The notes under the pieces are model-generated. The model saw only the letters and a program-made list of their open reading frames with translations, ran no database searches and was not told where the DNA came from. The position numbers and the translations under genes are program-made. 46,461 nt of DNA from Bacillota bacterium (lineage in GTDB: Bacteria > Bacillota > Clostridia > Lachnospirales > Lachnospiraceae): the NCBI GenBank assembly GCA_023439505.1, contig JAEXNR010000063.1, positions 1 through 46,461 on the forward strand. The letters run 5' to 3'. Of this stretch, positions 16,120 through 24,568 are shown piece by piece. Each line of letters opens with the position of its first letter. The stretch's first letter is position 1.

Positions 16120-16992
16120 ATGAAAATGATAAGAAAAACAATGATTTTTTTATTTTCCTTTGCACTATGCGTGTCATTCCTCTTACCCCTGTCCGGTCCA
16201 GGTATTGCAATGGCAGCAAATACAACAACCTCTGAGCAGTTTATTTATGACAAAGCAGGACTCCTGACTTTGGATGAGGTTTCCGAATTGGAAGCAATGT
16301 GTCAGAGTTATGGGCAGGATACGGGAATTGAGATCATGATTTTAACCAATAATGATCCGTCTGCCGTATCCGCAGAGCAATATATTGAAGACTTTAATGA
16401 TACTCTTCCCGATGAGGATCGTGTCCTTCTACTGGTTGATCTGTACACCAGAGATGTTCTTATCCAGGGTTACGGTAAATGCGAAACCTATCTCCATTCA
16501 AAGAGAAACCAGGTAATCGTTGATGACATTACCCCCTATTTACAGAACGGCGATTATGTGAGTGCATTTGAGGACTATATCAAAAGTGCTGCCGCTTATA
16601 TGAAAGATGACTCAGTTCTGAATACGGATCATGATTACAGTTATGATGCTTCCGGTAATAAAGTCTCCTCCGGTGTATCCGGTAATGCTGCTTCTGTACT
16701 TACTTATTGGTGGGTTCAATTAATCATTGCCCTTGTCATCGGTGCAGTTGCAGTTGGAATTATGGCATTTCATTCCGGTGGCAGAATGACAGCGGGAAGC
16801 AATAATTATTTTGATCCCGGTCACTCCGGTATCATCGGACGAAGAGATCAGTATCTAAGAACGCAGGTTACCAGAGTACGGCGGCCCCAGCAGAACAACA
16901 ACTCCGGCAAAGGGGGATTCAATGCGGGGGGATTTAGCGGTGGTGTCTCAGCCGGAGGACGCTCCCATAGTTCGGGGGGCGGTAAATTCTAG
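16120..16992 (+). CDS. ydjH: TPM-domain membrane protein, YdjH-like
   Basis: A 290-residue exported protein. A signal peptide is seen at about 1-33 (FLFSFALCVSFLLPLSGPG, AMA), then a TPM (PF04536-type) domain at about 40-165 with IYDKAGLLTLDEVSELEAMC and the DVLIQGYG segment. A membrane helix follows at about 192-214, and the tail is Gly/Ser-rich (FSGGVSAGGRSHSSGGGKF), as in many TPM proteins. TPM domains are best known from Psb32 and YgcG; in B. subtilis YdjH is encoded between YdjG and YdjI. It starts four bases after the ydjG stop, so the two are coupled. The TPM domain would face the outside. Enzymatic activity is uncertain. Confidence 0.85.
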   Translation: MKMIRKTMIFLFSFALCVSFLLPLSGPGIAMAANTTTSEQFIYDKAGLLTLDEVSELEAMCQSYGQDTGIEIMILTNNDPSAVSAEQYIEDFNDTLPDEDRVLLLVDLYTRDVLIQGYGKCETYLHSKRNQVIVDDITPYLQNGDYVSAFEDYIKSAAAYMKDDSVLNTDHDYSYDASGNKVSSGVSGNAASVLTYWWVQLIIALVIGAVAVGIMAFHSGGRMTAGSNNYFDPGHSGIIGRRDQYLRTQVTRVRRPQQNNNSGKGGFNAGGFSGGVSAGGRSHSSGGGKF

Positions 16993-17125
16993 ACTGCTGC
17001 AAGACTTTTCAATGATTATGTTATAACTGATTGTGAATTTTCCCGGATTGTAAGAACCGGATGTTCCGGATCAATGCGTAAATCCGTCGGTTAACCAATA
17101 GAACAATATAAAGGAGGATTTGTAT

Positions 17126-18112
17126 ATGGGTTTATTTTCCAAACAATTTTCAAATGTAGTTGAATGGCAGGAATTTCGTGAGGATATGATCTTTTATAAG
17201 TGGAGTAACGATGAAATAAAAAAGGGCAGCCGTCTGATCATCCGTCCCGGACAGGATGCAATATTTCTTTTTAATGGAAAGATCGAGGGAATCTTTAAGG
17301 ATGAAGGTGATTATGATATAGAATCACAAATCATTCCATTTCTTTCCACGCTAAAGGGATTTAAGTTCGGTTTTAACTCGGGAATGCGTGCGGAGGTATT
17401 ATTCGTTAATACCAAGGAATTTGTAGTAAAATGGGGAACGCATAACGCAATCAATATTCCGACGCCCCAGCTTCCCGGTGGAATGCCCATCCGGGCAAAT
17501 GGTACCTTTACCTTTAAGGTAAATGATTATGTGAAACTGATTGATAAAATAGCCGGAGTGAAACAAAGTTATCTGGTAGAGGATGTAAGACTTCGTATCA
17601 CAGCCATTTTGGATCAGCTTTTAATGAAGTGGATCTCCAAGGAAGGTAAGGATATGTTTCATCTCCAGGCAAACTCCTTCGAGATTGCTAATGGAATCCG
17701 TGCCGATCTGGATATGCAGCTTTTTGATTCCGGTCTGTCCGTTACCAGCTTTCAGATCATCAGCTTTACTTATCCGGAAGAGATTCAGAAAATGATTAAC
17801 AAAAATGCTTCCTATACTATGGTTGGAGATTTGAACCGCTACCAGCAGGTAGCCATGACGGAGGGGATCTCCTCCGGCAACGTACGTGGTGGTGGCGCGG
17901 CCTCCGATATGGCCGGAATGATGATGGGTATGAATATGGCAAACCAGATGATGCAGAATATGAATCAGCAGCAGACAACACCCAATCAAGCCAATCCCAG
18001 TCAACAGGCAGCTGCAACGTCCTCCGGTAAACCCAATTTTTGTCCTAATTGCGGTCAGAAAACAGGAGATTCCAATTTCTGCCCCAACTGTGGTCATAAA
18101 TTAATTTCCTGA
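17126..18112 (+). CDS. ydjI: SPFH-domain protein with C-terminal zinc ribbon, YdjI-like
   Basis: A 328-residue homologue of B. subtilis YdjI, which recruits PspA. The SPFH (stomatin/flotillin-like) domain spans about residues 20-245 (RLIIRPGQDAIFLFNGKIEGIF, NGTFTFKVNDYVKLIDKIAG). A Met/Gln/Asn-rich linker follows (MMMGMNMANQMMQNMNQQQ), and the protein ends in a double-CxxC zinc ribbon, CPNCGQKTGDSNFCPNCG. There is no membrane helix, so attachment must come from partners or lipids. Start at 17126 has a perfect AAAGGAGG eight bases upstream. It is separated from ydjH by 133 bases. A short copy of its AMTEGISSG region occurs at 20335. Confidence 0.88.
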   Translation: MGLFSKQFSNVVEWQEFREDMIFYKWSNDEIKKGSRLIIRPGQDAIFLFNGKIEGIFKDEGDYDIESQIIPFLSTLKGFKFGFNSGMRAEVLFVNTKEFVVKWGTHNAINIPTPQLPGGMPIRANGTFTFKVNDYVKLIDKIAGVKQSYLVEDVRLRITAILDQLLMKWISKEGKDMFHLQANSFEIANGIRADLDMQLFDSGLSVTSFQIISFTYPEEIQKMINKNASYTMVGDLNRYQQVAMTEGISSGNVRGGGAASDMAGMMMGMNMANQMMQNMNQQQTTPNQANPSQQAAATSSGKPNFCPNCGQKTGDSNFCPNCGHKLIS

Positions 18113-18223
18113 TCGGTATCCTAATCACAACCTTGGAATTGCCATGATCCGGAGAATTTATACTCTGAAATTTACACGTTTGTTTAAGAACATAATGCAA
18201 AACTTTACATGATAACTTAAGGG

Positions 18224-18240
18224 CTGTTGTAATACAACAG
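18224..18240. other. Hairpin/palindrome in the gap after ydjI
   Basis: CTGTTGTA-A-TACAACAG is an inverted repeat with 8-base arms. A small GGCA/TGCC stem follows at about 18247. A weak terminator for the psp operon is possible but no T-run follows directly. The remaining 354-base gap (18113-18466) holds no gene that I recognise. Confidence 0.4.
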
Positions 18241-18416
18241 GGAACGGCAATTACTGCCGCCGTATCCTGTTAATTATGACACCCCTTTTTAACATCAATT
18301 TTAACGTTCCTGCAAGCTTCTTTCTTCCTGATTCTCAATTTAATCAGCAAACTCTATATATTTATTGCTGATCAAATGACGTATTCTATAGTTACTTTCG
18401 TTTTTTATTTATTTTC

Positions 18417-18442
18417 TGTAACAAACGAATGTATTTTGTGAC
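18417..18442 (+). promoter_or_regulatory. Candidate ECF-type promoter for the third sigma gene
   Basis: TGTAAC (18417-18422), 16 bases, TGAC (18439-18442), ending 24 bases before the sigma start. The -35 is identical to that of the ECF promoter at 12739-12744; the -10 is weaker. Assignment is by resemblance only. Confidence 0.4.
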
Positions 18443-18466
18443 TAATCTTATGAAAGGGGGTATCGC

Positions 18467-18955
18467 GTGTTCAAAATTAATGATTTATATGTAAAATATA
18501 AGCAGGATGTTTTTTGCTATCTTATGAGCTTGACACATGATTACAACCTTTCGGAGGATTTGCTGTCTGAAACCTTTCTTAAGGCTATGATTTCTCTGCC
18601 TGCTTTTCAGGGAAAGTCTTCTGTAAAGACCTGGCTATGCTCAATTGCCAGGTATACATGGCTGCAGCATCTGCGAAGCAGTATAAAAACCATCAGCTAT
18701 GATGATCTTTTAAGCATTTATGTAAGAGATTGTGCGGAAGATCACTATATTTCGAAACAGGCAGTGCTTCGTTTAAAAGAACTGCTGTATCAAAAGGACG
18801 AAAAAACAAGACAGGTTTTCGTCATGCGGGTAAATGGGATTTCCTACAGCCTGATATCAGAACAATTAATGATCAGTGAAAGTTCGGCAAGGGTTATAGA
18901 ATTTCGAACCAAACAATGGCTGAGATCAATTTTAGAAGAGGAGGGATACTTATGA
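18467..18955 (+). CDS. ECF-type RNA polymerase sigma-70 factor
   Basis: A 162-residue ECF sigma factor. Region 2 is at about residues 8-72 (YKQDVFCYLMSLTHDYNLSE, FLKAMISLPAFQGKSSVKTW), and region 4 is at about 105-155 (RQVFVMRVNGISYSLISEQL followed by the recognition helix ESSARVIEFRTKQWLR). It resembles the SigM/SigV-like factors that come with zinc-finger anti-sigma partners. The start is GTG at 18467 with GGGGGT six bases upstream. Its stop overlaps the anti-sigma start by four bases (ATGA). The position directly after the pspA operon fits an envelope-stress role, but no promoter evidence links the two. Confidence 0.9.
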   Translation: MFKINDLYVKYKQDVFCYLMSLTHDYNLSEDLLSETFLKAMISLPAFQGKSSVKTWLCSIARYTWLQHLRSSIKTISYDDLLSIYVRDCAEDHYISKQAVLRLKELLYQKDEKTRQVFVMRVNGISYSLISEQLMISESSARVIEFRTKQWLRSILEEEGYL

Positions 18956-19506
18956 ACCAAAATAATTCTCCAATATCCTGTGACGTTTGTTTGGATCTGC
19001 TTCCTTTGGTCAGGGATAATATAGCCAGTAATGACAGTAAAGAGCTGGTACTTCTGCATCTGGAAGGCTGTGAAAGCTGCCGTAATGTCTATGAGCATTA
19101 TGAGGCGCCCAGACTGAGTGAAGCAGATGATATAAAAACAATCGTCCGTATCAGGAATAAATTATTCTTTTGCGGAATTTTCCTGTTGCTTTGCGGTGCC
19201 TTTGCCGGAGTCTATTTATCGGATTCCATGGGTATGTTTTATAACATAATTCTTATGCCGCTGCTGGGTGCCATCGGTTATTTGCTCCTTAGAAAACGCT
19301 GGTATCTTATTGTGGCAGGTGTATTTATATTATCATACTTCTGGATGCTCGTGAAATATATTCTGGAAAGCCGTTCCCTGTCTCCTCAGCTATTTGGGTT
19401 ACCTCTGTTTTTTACCCTGATCTATAGTTTTCTTGTTCTTCTGGGCGTATTGATCGGGGAACTGTTGCGATATGCATTTCACAAAAAAACTGATCAGCAG
19501 AATTGA
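18952..19506 (+). CDS. Zinc-finger (HC2-type) anti-sigma factor, multi-pass membrane protein
   Basis: The 184-residue partner of the preceding sigma factor. The N-terminal anti-sigma zinc domain shows CDVC at about residues 11-14 and HLEGCESC at about 35-42, that is H-x3-C-x2-C. Four hydrophobic segments follow (from about 68, 90, 118 and 150), so the protein is embedded in the membrane with little outside domain; sensing may involve the membrane itself or a partner. Start ATG at 18952 overlaps the sigma stop and has AGGAGGG upstream; a longer frame from 18916 is open but would lie within the sigma gene. The next gene, a YfjL-like exported protein, is a candidate co-sensor. Confidence 0.87.
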   Translation: MNQNNSPISCDVCLDLLPLVRDNIASNDSKELVLLHLEGCESCRNVYEHYEAPRLSEADDIKTIVRIRNKLFFCGIFLLLCGAFAGVYLSDSMGMFYNIILMPLLGAIGYLLLRKRWYLIVAGVFILSYFWMLVKYILESRSLSPQLFGLPLFFTLIYSFLVLLGVLIGELLRYAFHKKTDQQN

Positions 19507-19588
19507 TAGGACACAAACTTCAAATGCGCAAAAAAATATCCTGTGTTGCGCATAAAATGCGCGAAAACAGCGCGGAAAGAGGGTTACT

Positions 19589-20338
19589 ATGAAAAAAATT
19601 ATGTTACGAATCGCTGCCGCCCTATTTGCCTTTGCATTAATCGGTTTTATCTTAACCTTTGCAAATGCATTTATGGGAAATCCTATCTCGTCAGCCATTG
19701 CCACATCTAAAATAAAAACTTATGTCAAAGATACCTACCCGCAGATGGATCTGACCATATCAAAAGCATCCTATAACTTTAAAATATCCGGTTACGGATG
19801 CCGGATTGCATCAAAGACAAGTATGGACACCAACTTTTACGTCTCTTATTCCGGAGGAAGGATAAATGATGACTATGAATATGAAGTGGCCAATTGCTTT
19901 ACCACCTACCGAAGGCTGCAGAGTGAATTTGAGGAGGTGGTTGAAGCCATCTTGGCAAAAGAGTTTCCTTATGAGACCTCTATGGTGCTTGCGGATTACA
20001 CAAAAGAGGCGGAATTCACAAATCTCACCCTTGATATGAAGCTGGATGTAACAAACCCTCCGTTAACCACGCAGTTATCCGTCTATACCTCTGCCACACA
20101 ACTTACCTATGAAGAAATGGCAAAACGATTACTTGAATTGGACAAGATAATGAAAAACCATTCCATTCCCATTAATTTGTATTCTTTAGTACTTGAAAAG
20201 TATGATAATGCCGATGAAAAGCCTTCACAACGATTACATTTATATGAATTTCCTGAGAGCAAATTAGCTTCTGATGATCTGATTGCCGCAATGAAAGGGT
20301 ATATCACTGACTGGGAAAGTCCCAGCAAGGAAAAATGA
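19589..20338 (+). CDS. YfjL-like exported protein of unknown function
   Basis: A 249-residue protein with an N-terminal membrane anchor or signal segment (about 5-30, AAALFAFALIGFILTFANAF) and an extracellular alpha/beta region. The YVKDTYPQMDLTISKASYNFK segment is typical of YfjL-like proteins of Bacillota, where the N-terminal half often follows this pattern; I assign it from memory of that family. It lies 82 bases after the anti-sigma gene on the same strand and has a weak GAGGG site. Genes of this kind commonly accompany sigma/anti-sigma pairs. No catalytic motif is visible. Its last bases overlap the start of a short ydjI-like remnant. Confidence 0.6.
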   Translation: MKKIMLRIAAALFAFALIGFILTFANAFMGNPISSAIATSKIKTYVKDTYPQMDLTISKASYNFKISGYGCRIASKTSMDTNFYVSYSGGRINDDYEYEVANCFTTYRRLQSEFEEVVEAILAKEFPYETSMVLADYTKEAEFTNLTLDMKLDVTNPPLTTQLSVYTSATQLTYEEMAKRLLELDKIMKNHSIPINLYSLVLEKYDNADEKPSQRLHLYEFPESKLASDDLIAAMKGYITDWESPSKEK

Positions 20339-20379
20339 CAGAGGGAATTTCCTCCGGCAGCGTATTCGATGGTGCAGTG
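20335..20379 (+). pseudogene. Short remnant of a second SPFH (ydjI-like) gene
   Basis: Reading from ATG at 20335 gives MTEGISSGSVFDGA. The intact ydjI gene has MTEGISSGNVRGGGA at about 17856. Eight residues are identical and the spacing is kept, but synonymous positions differ, so this is diverged rather than a fresh copy. No further SPFH sequence is visible on either side: the YfjL-like gene ends within its first bases. I read it as the tail of a lost paralogue. Confidence 0.5.
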
Positions 20380-20516
20380 AATGCGCTCTCTCCTAATCAG
20401 ACAGGAGTAAAACAGAAATATTCTTATTACTCCTGTTATCTCCTTGTGATTCTGAAAATTATTTTTTTTATAGTACGATTATTTTATAAGTAAATAAAAT
20501 TATTTTCCATTTTACA

Positions 20517-20545
20517 TTGAAAATGAGCGTCTTTAGGCTTATAAT
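20517..20545 (+). promoter_or_regulatory. Sigma-A promoter of the ROK kinase gene
   Basis: TTGAAA (20517-20522), 17 bases, perfect TATAAT (20540-20545) on the plus strand. The start of transcription near 20552 leaves a 125-base leader containing the palindromic site at 20616-20631. Confidence 0.75.
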
Positions 20546-20615
20546 AATTCTATTATCCTTTCAGAACACAATCTGATCGAATTCAAATACATTCTGAATT
20601 AAATCAGACACATTC

Positions 20616-20631
20616 TGATCGAATTCGATCA
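20616..20631. promoter_or_regulatory. Palindromic operator-like site before the ROK kinase
   Basis: TGATCGAATTCGATCA is a perfect 16-base palindrome downstream of the promoter. A partial copy, TGATCGAATTCAAA, begins at 20574, and ATTCTGA/ATCAGA repeats lie between them. The arrangement suggests binding of a dimeric regulator, perhaps the MurR/RpiR protein encoded at 23706; this is inference. Confidence 0.45.
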
Positions 20632-20676
20632 CATCAGAAAATCCCATGGATACCACCTTGGGAATTAGGAGGTTTT

Positions 20677-21585
20677 ATGAAAATACTTGCACTGGATATC
20701 GGAGGAACATCCATTAAATCCGCGTTGTTTGATAACGATTGCATCATACGCTCAGGGGAGACCCCCTCTAACGGAAACCTTGGCAAGGACAGTATGCTTC
20801 AGTGTATCCATCAATGCATCTCAGAATACGATACCTATGATTATCTTGGGATTAGTACCACCGGTCAGGTTGATGCCGTAAATGGCGTTATTATTGGGGC
20901 ATGTGATAATGTTCCGGGATATGCCGGCACCGAGTTAAAGAAATTATTAGAGGATGCCTATCATGTTCCTGTATTCATAGAAAATGATGTCAATGCAGCT
21001 GCTTTAGGTGAGGCGTATTACGGCTCTTGTACCGACCAAAAAGACTTTATCTGTCTGACCTATGGCACAGGAGTCGGCGGAGCTATCGTGATTGACAGAA
21101 AACTATATCGAGGCTCTCTTGGAATTGCCGGTGAGATGGGACATATTCCAACCCACCCATCGGGACTTTTGTGCACCTGCAGGAATCGGGGCTGCTATGA
21201 AAGATACGCATCAACAACGGCTCTGATTCATAAGGTACGCGAAGTATATCCGGATTTAATGGATGGACGATCCATTTTTTCCAAAGCACAGGCAGATGAT
21301 CCAAAGTTGGACTCCCTGATTGAGGATTGGCTTACCGAGATCGTCCATGGGTTAGTAATTATCACACATATTTTTAATCCTTCCTTAATTGTATTAGGAG
21401 GAGGTATTATGGATCAAAGCAGTTTTCTGCCCAAACTTCAAAGCAAATTGCATCACCAGGTGATGGATCAATTCAAGAATGTTACCCTGCGGAGAGCTTC
21501 ACTGGGCAATCAGGCCGGTATCTATGGAATGCTCGCTACAATTAAGAATACCCTAAAATCAGAAACAACATCGAAGGAAAACTAA
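20677..21585 (+). CDS. nanK: ROK-family sugar kinase, probable N-acetylmannosamine kinase
   Basis: A 302-residue ROK kinase. The phosphate-binding motif is DIGGTSIKSALFD at the N-terminus; the catalytic Asp lies in FIENDVNAAALGEAYYG; the ATP site includes YGTGVGGAIV; the zinc motif is H and CTCRNRGCYERYAS at about residues 155-180. ROK kinases of this length phosphorylate glucose, N-acetylglucosamine or N-acetylmannosamine. Because nanE and a MurR/RpiR regulator are encoded in the facing operon, ManNAc is the most likely substrate, giving ManNAc-6-P for NanE. An AGGAGG site precedes the ATG. The gene converges on the GHL10-like gene, with a shared terminator between. Confidence 0.82.
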   Translation: MKILALDIGGTSIKSALFDNDCIIRSGETPSNGNLGKDSMLQCIHQCISEYDTYDYLGISTTGQVDAVNGVIIGACDNVPGYAGTELKKLLEDAYHVPVFIENDVNAAALGEAYYGSCTDQKDFICLTYGTGVGGAIVIDRKLYRGSLGIAGEMGHIPTHPSGLLCTCRNRGCYERYASTTALIHKVREVYPDLMDGRSIFSKAQADDPKLDSLIEDWLTEIVHGLVIITHIFNPSLIVLGGGIMDQSSFLPKLQSKLHHQVMDQFKNVTLRRASLGNQAGIYGMLATIKNTLKSETTSKEN

Positions 21586-21630
21586 ATGAAATAATCCATT
21601 CCCTTAACGAGATATTTTCCATCGCAGAAA

Positions 21631-21679
21631 AGCCGCAGATACTTCTGAGTCATTACTTTCCTCATAAGCATCTGCGGCT
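21631..21679. terminator. Bidirectional terminator between the ROK gene and the GHL10-like gene
   Basis: AGCCGCAGAT (21631-21640) and ATCTGCGGCT (21670-21679) form a perfect 10-base stem around a 29-base loop. On the minus strand TTTT follows, so it should end the long minus-strand operon; the plus-strand side is weaker (AAAC). Confidence 0.7.
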
Positions 21680-21688
21680 AAACTTCCA

Positions 21689-23665
21689 TTACAACCATTC
21701 GTAACCAGCCTTTAAAACCTCCCAATTCGTATAGCACAGATCAAACAACATGGCTCCGTCTCCATAATGGTATACTTGGTTTAAACCATCTCCAAGGGCC
21801 TTCGAATTATTTAGGGAAGGAAGGCTTAAGCCTCCTATGATCGGCACTTCATGATCAGATAAGATATTACCCAGGGTCATGTATTTTCCAATCTCATCTG
21901 CAGTTTCATAATAGCATCCTATCATCAGAAAATCTAAATTGCCCAGATAGCTTGTCTGGCTGTATTCTTCTGTATACAAGTCACTATTCGGAAACTTCAG
22001 CCTTCTATCATAGATAAAACTTCTTGAAGCCCAGTTCACTCCATTCTGATAGTAGGTTTCGTACCAGGAACCGACGTAAGCCGATAGTTCAATAACTCTA
22101 CCCTTCTGTTTCGAAAAAAGATCAACCTGTTTTCTTAATTGACCGGAGAATTCCTGGATTACCGAACTTCGAAAAGTCAGCCATTCGTAATACAACCCTC
22201 CCAAACACATGGTACCATCCTTTGTAAAATGATAAATATCTTCCGGCCAATTCCCAAGAGATTTGTTCCTAATCTTCAAATATTCCTCGAATTGTACTCT
22301 GGAAGTCTGGCTGAAATCTGCATACTGATGATCATATCTGGTACGATCCATTACAATACCATCAACATCATAGTTCATAAGAACCTCCTTCACCCGATTG
22401 ATCTGAAGCTCCTGTACCTCTTTCTCTGCCGGATTGACATATAAGATAGATGCTTCCCTGTTTGTATCGAGAACACTTTGTATTCTTCCTCCATCCTCCG
22501 GCGCATACAACCTTTCAGCCCAATCCGGATGCAGTGTGGGAACCTTTATGGCATAATCCTTCGTTCTAATGACACCCTCCGCAAAAAAGTTAAAACTTGC
22601 CAGGACTCTGATTCCATAATAATGTGCGATACGGATCAATTCACCGAGAAGATCAATTTCCATATGACATCGTTTTAGCGGGTTTGTAGTCTCTGTGAGA
22701 TAGGGGGTATGGCTGAGTGTGGATTTTCGATAAGAAACATATCCTTCACAACCTTTCACATCCACAGCAAGATCCGTAATCCTTGCTTCCCTGGCTTTCT
22801 TCATCATCTCTTCTATCTTTTCCGTACTGTTCAGCGTTTCGACATTAACGTATTGTTCAATCCACATTATCATCCGTTTATTGCATCCTGCATTCCCGGC
22901 CTTACAGTATCGTACCAGTTGCTTCTTGGTATCCTCTGCTTCACATGCATCTATCAAAAGCAGTACATCAATATAATTCACTCCCTTTGCTAATTCAACC
23001 TCATAAGCAAAGGACTGTTCTCCTCCATCGGAATTGACAGCAAAGCGCATCTGTGTCCTCAGTTTATGATCCGGTTCATATCCTCTAATCAAAAGGCTGA
23101 GATCGGTATCCGGTTTAATTCCCCTCACACTTCCTTCTAGCGTCATTTTACCATGATAGGTTGTAGCCATCTCTTTACTCTCCAATATGAGGTGTGGTCT
23201 GTATGAAATACATTCCGACTGATTTAAAGCTTCCATAAGATTTACACTGCTGCCATTCATCTTCAGCTTTACCAGATCTCCCACCTTACAATGTCTGGCA
23301 AAGAACTTCCTTAGACCAAGACCGTGATAATCCTCATCCATTGCAAGTACAACAAATCCACCCGCCGGTACGATTAACTCCGTAGTCTCCTCAAAAGCAG
23401 GCTCTGCCGCTCCCTTTTCCAATCCATTGGCTATCTGTACAATCATCATATTCGATGCGACGCTGACAGCAACCCCATGTTTGATGGCTGCTTCATTAAA
23501 ATAAACACGGTTCTCCTCTGTAAAGAGAAAAACCGCATTCGTTCTATCCATATTCCTTAACATATCCGACGGATTAATATCATCAATTTCTATCGATGGG
23601 CCCTGGCTGCTAAAATCATAGTTAAAAGATGTTTCAATAGACAATATACCCATTTTATGGTTCAT
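21689..23665 (-). CDS. GHL10-like putative glycosyl hydrolase (cytosolic)
   Basis: A 658-residue protein with no signal peptide. The N-terminal half is beta-rich and unassigned. From about residue 305 it has the look of the GHL10-type TIM barrel (family 10 glycosylhydrolase-like, PF02638): GELIRIAHYYGIRVLASFNFF, then MNYDVDGIVMDRTRYDHQYADF, matching the DGIxxDxxRY pattern at the barrel strand where acidic residues act. These proteins are often linked to cleavage of peptidoglycan-related or acyl-modified glycans, but no activity is certain here. It is the last gene of the minus-strand amino-sugar operon, 40 bases after the regulator. Start ATG has AAAGGA nine bases upstream. Confidence 0.7.
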   Translation of the reverse strand: MNHKMGILSIETSFNYDFSSQGPSIEIDDINPSDMLRNMDRTNAVFLFTEENRVYFNEAAIKHGVAVSVASNMMIVQIANGLEKGAAEPAFEETTELIVPAGGFVVLAMDEDYHGLGLRKFFARHCKVGDLVKLKMNGSSVNLMEALNQSECISYRPHLILESKEMATTYHGKMTLEGSVRGIKPDTDLSLLIRGYEPDHKLRTQMRFAVNSDGGEQSFAYEVELAKGVNYIDVLLLIDACEAEDTKKQLVRYCKAGNAGCNKRMIMWIEQYVNVETLNSTEKIEEMMKKAREARITDLAVDVKGCEGYVSYRKSTLSHTPYLTETTNPLKRCHMEIDLLGELIRIAHYYGIRVLASFNFFAEGVIRTKDYAIKVPTLHPDWAERLYAPEDGGRIQSVLDTNREASILYVNPAEKEVQELQINRVKEVLMNYDVDGIVMDRTRYDHQYADFSQTSRVQFEEYLKIRNKSLGNWPEDIYHFTKDGTMCLGGLYYEWLTFRSSVIQEFSGQLRKQVDLFSKQKGRVIELSAYVGSWYETYYQNGVNWASRSFIYDRRLKFPNSDLYTEEYSQTSYLGNLDFLMIGCYYETADEIGKYMTLGNILSDHEVPIIGGLSLPSLNNSKALGDGLNQVYHYGDGAMLFDLCYTNWEVLKAGYEWL

Positions 23666-23705
23666 GGTCTGATTCCTTTCTAAAATATGCGGACATACCC
23701 TATGT

Positions 23706-24557
23706 TTATAATAATTTGGAGGATATCGACTCTGTTGTTCGAGCCTTATTATCCTTTGACTGGTTATAGTGTTTCATAAAATATTGCAGATATAAGATAT
23801 CAATCAGGTAAAGCTGGACAATGGAGGTAGATGATGCTCCCCCATCCAGAGGGCCTTCATTAGAGCCACAAAGTAATACCACATCAGCCATACTTGTCAG
23901 TGCTGATTTTGCAAATCTGGTAATACAAATTGATTTGCAGCCGTTTTTCTTCGCCATCTTATGAACTTCGATCATATCCTTCGTCGAACCGGAATATGAA
24001 ATCATGATGGCCAAATCCCTGCTATCAAGTAAAGAGGCCGCCATATGCTGCATATGGCAATCAGATACAAATTCCACATTAGGCAAAATTCTCATGAACT
24101 TCTGCTTGGCCTCCAGCGCAATCACACCGGAGGATCCCATCCCGAAGAAATGGATGCGCTTTGCCGCCGAGATTAAATCCACAGCTTTTGTAACAGAAGC
24201 AAAATCCAGGACCTCAAAAGTTTCATTCAATGCTGCAATATTCGTCGTCAATGCCTTTTTGCAGATGGTCTTAATATCATCTTCCAAGTCAATCGAACCG
24301 ACGATCGCATTCCCTTTTTCATCCTTATTGGAGATATCCTGGGCCAGCAGCATTTTAAATTCCTGATAACCATTTAGCTTTAATGCTTTGCAAAACCGGA
24401 ATACAGTAGTATCGCCAACACCACACATCTCGGCCAGATCAGTGATTGAGGTATATAACACCCTTTGCGGATTCTCAAAAATAAAATCGGCAACAATCTT
24501 TTCTGACTTTGTAAACCGGCTGTAGTTCACTTCGATACTTGATATGATACCATTCAT
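23706..24557 (-). CDS. MurR/RpiR-family transcriptional regulator
   Basis: A 283-residue regulator with an N-terminal RpiR helix-turn-helix (about 1-77; SEKIVADFIFENPQRVLYTS then DLAEMCGVGDTTVFRFCKAL) and a C-terminal SIS sugar-phosphate-binding domain (about 120-255; HFFGMGSSGVIALEAKQKF, ISYSGSTKDMIEVHKMAK). Proteins of this kind sense phosphosugars such as MurNAc-6-P or ManNAc-6-P/GlcNAc-6-P and usually repress their own catabolic genes. It lies 11 bases after nanE, with a GGAG site. It is the natural candidate for binding the palindromes found upstream of the ROK kinase and of the operon promoter. Confidence 0.88.
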   Translation of the reverse strand: MNGIISSIEVNYSRFTKSEKIVADFIFENPQRVLYTSITDLAEMCGVGDTTVFRFCKALKLNGYQEFKMLLAQDISNKDEKGNAIVGSIDLEDDIKTICKKALTTNIAALNETFEVLDFASVTKAVDLISAAKRIHFFGMGSSGVIALEAKQKFMRILPNVEFVSDCHMQHMAASLLDSRDLAIMISYSGSTKDMIEVHKMAKKNGCKSICITRFAKSALTSMADVVLLCGSNEGPLDGGASSTSIVQLYLIDILYLQYFMKHYNQSKDNKARTTESISSKLL

Positions 24558-24568
24558 ACACTCAGCTC

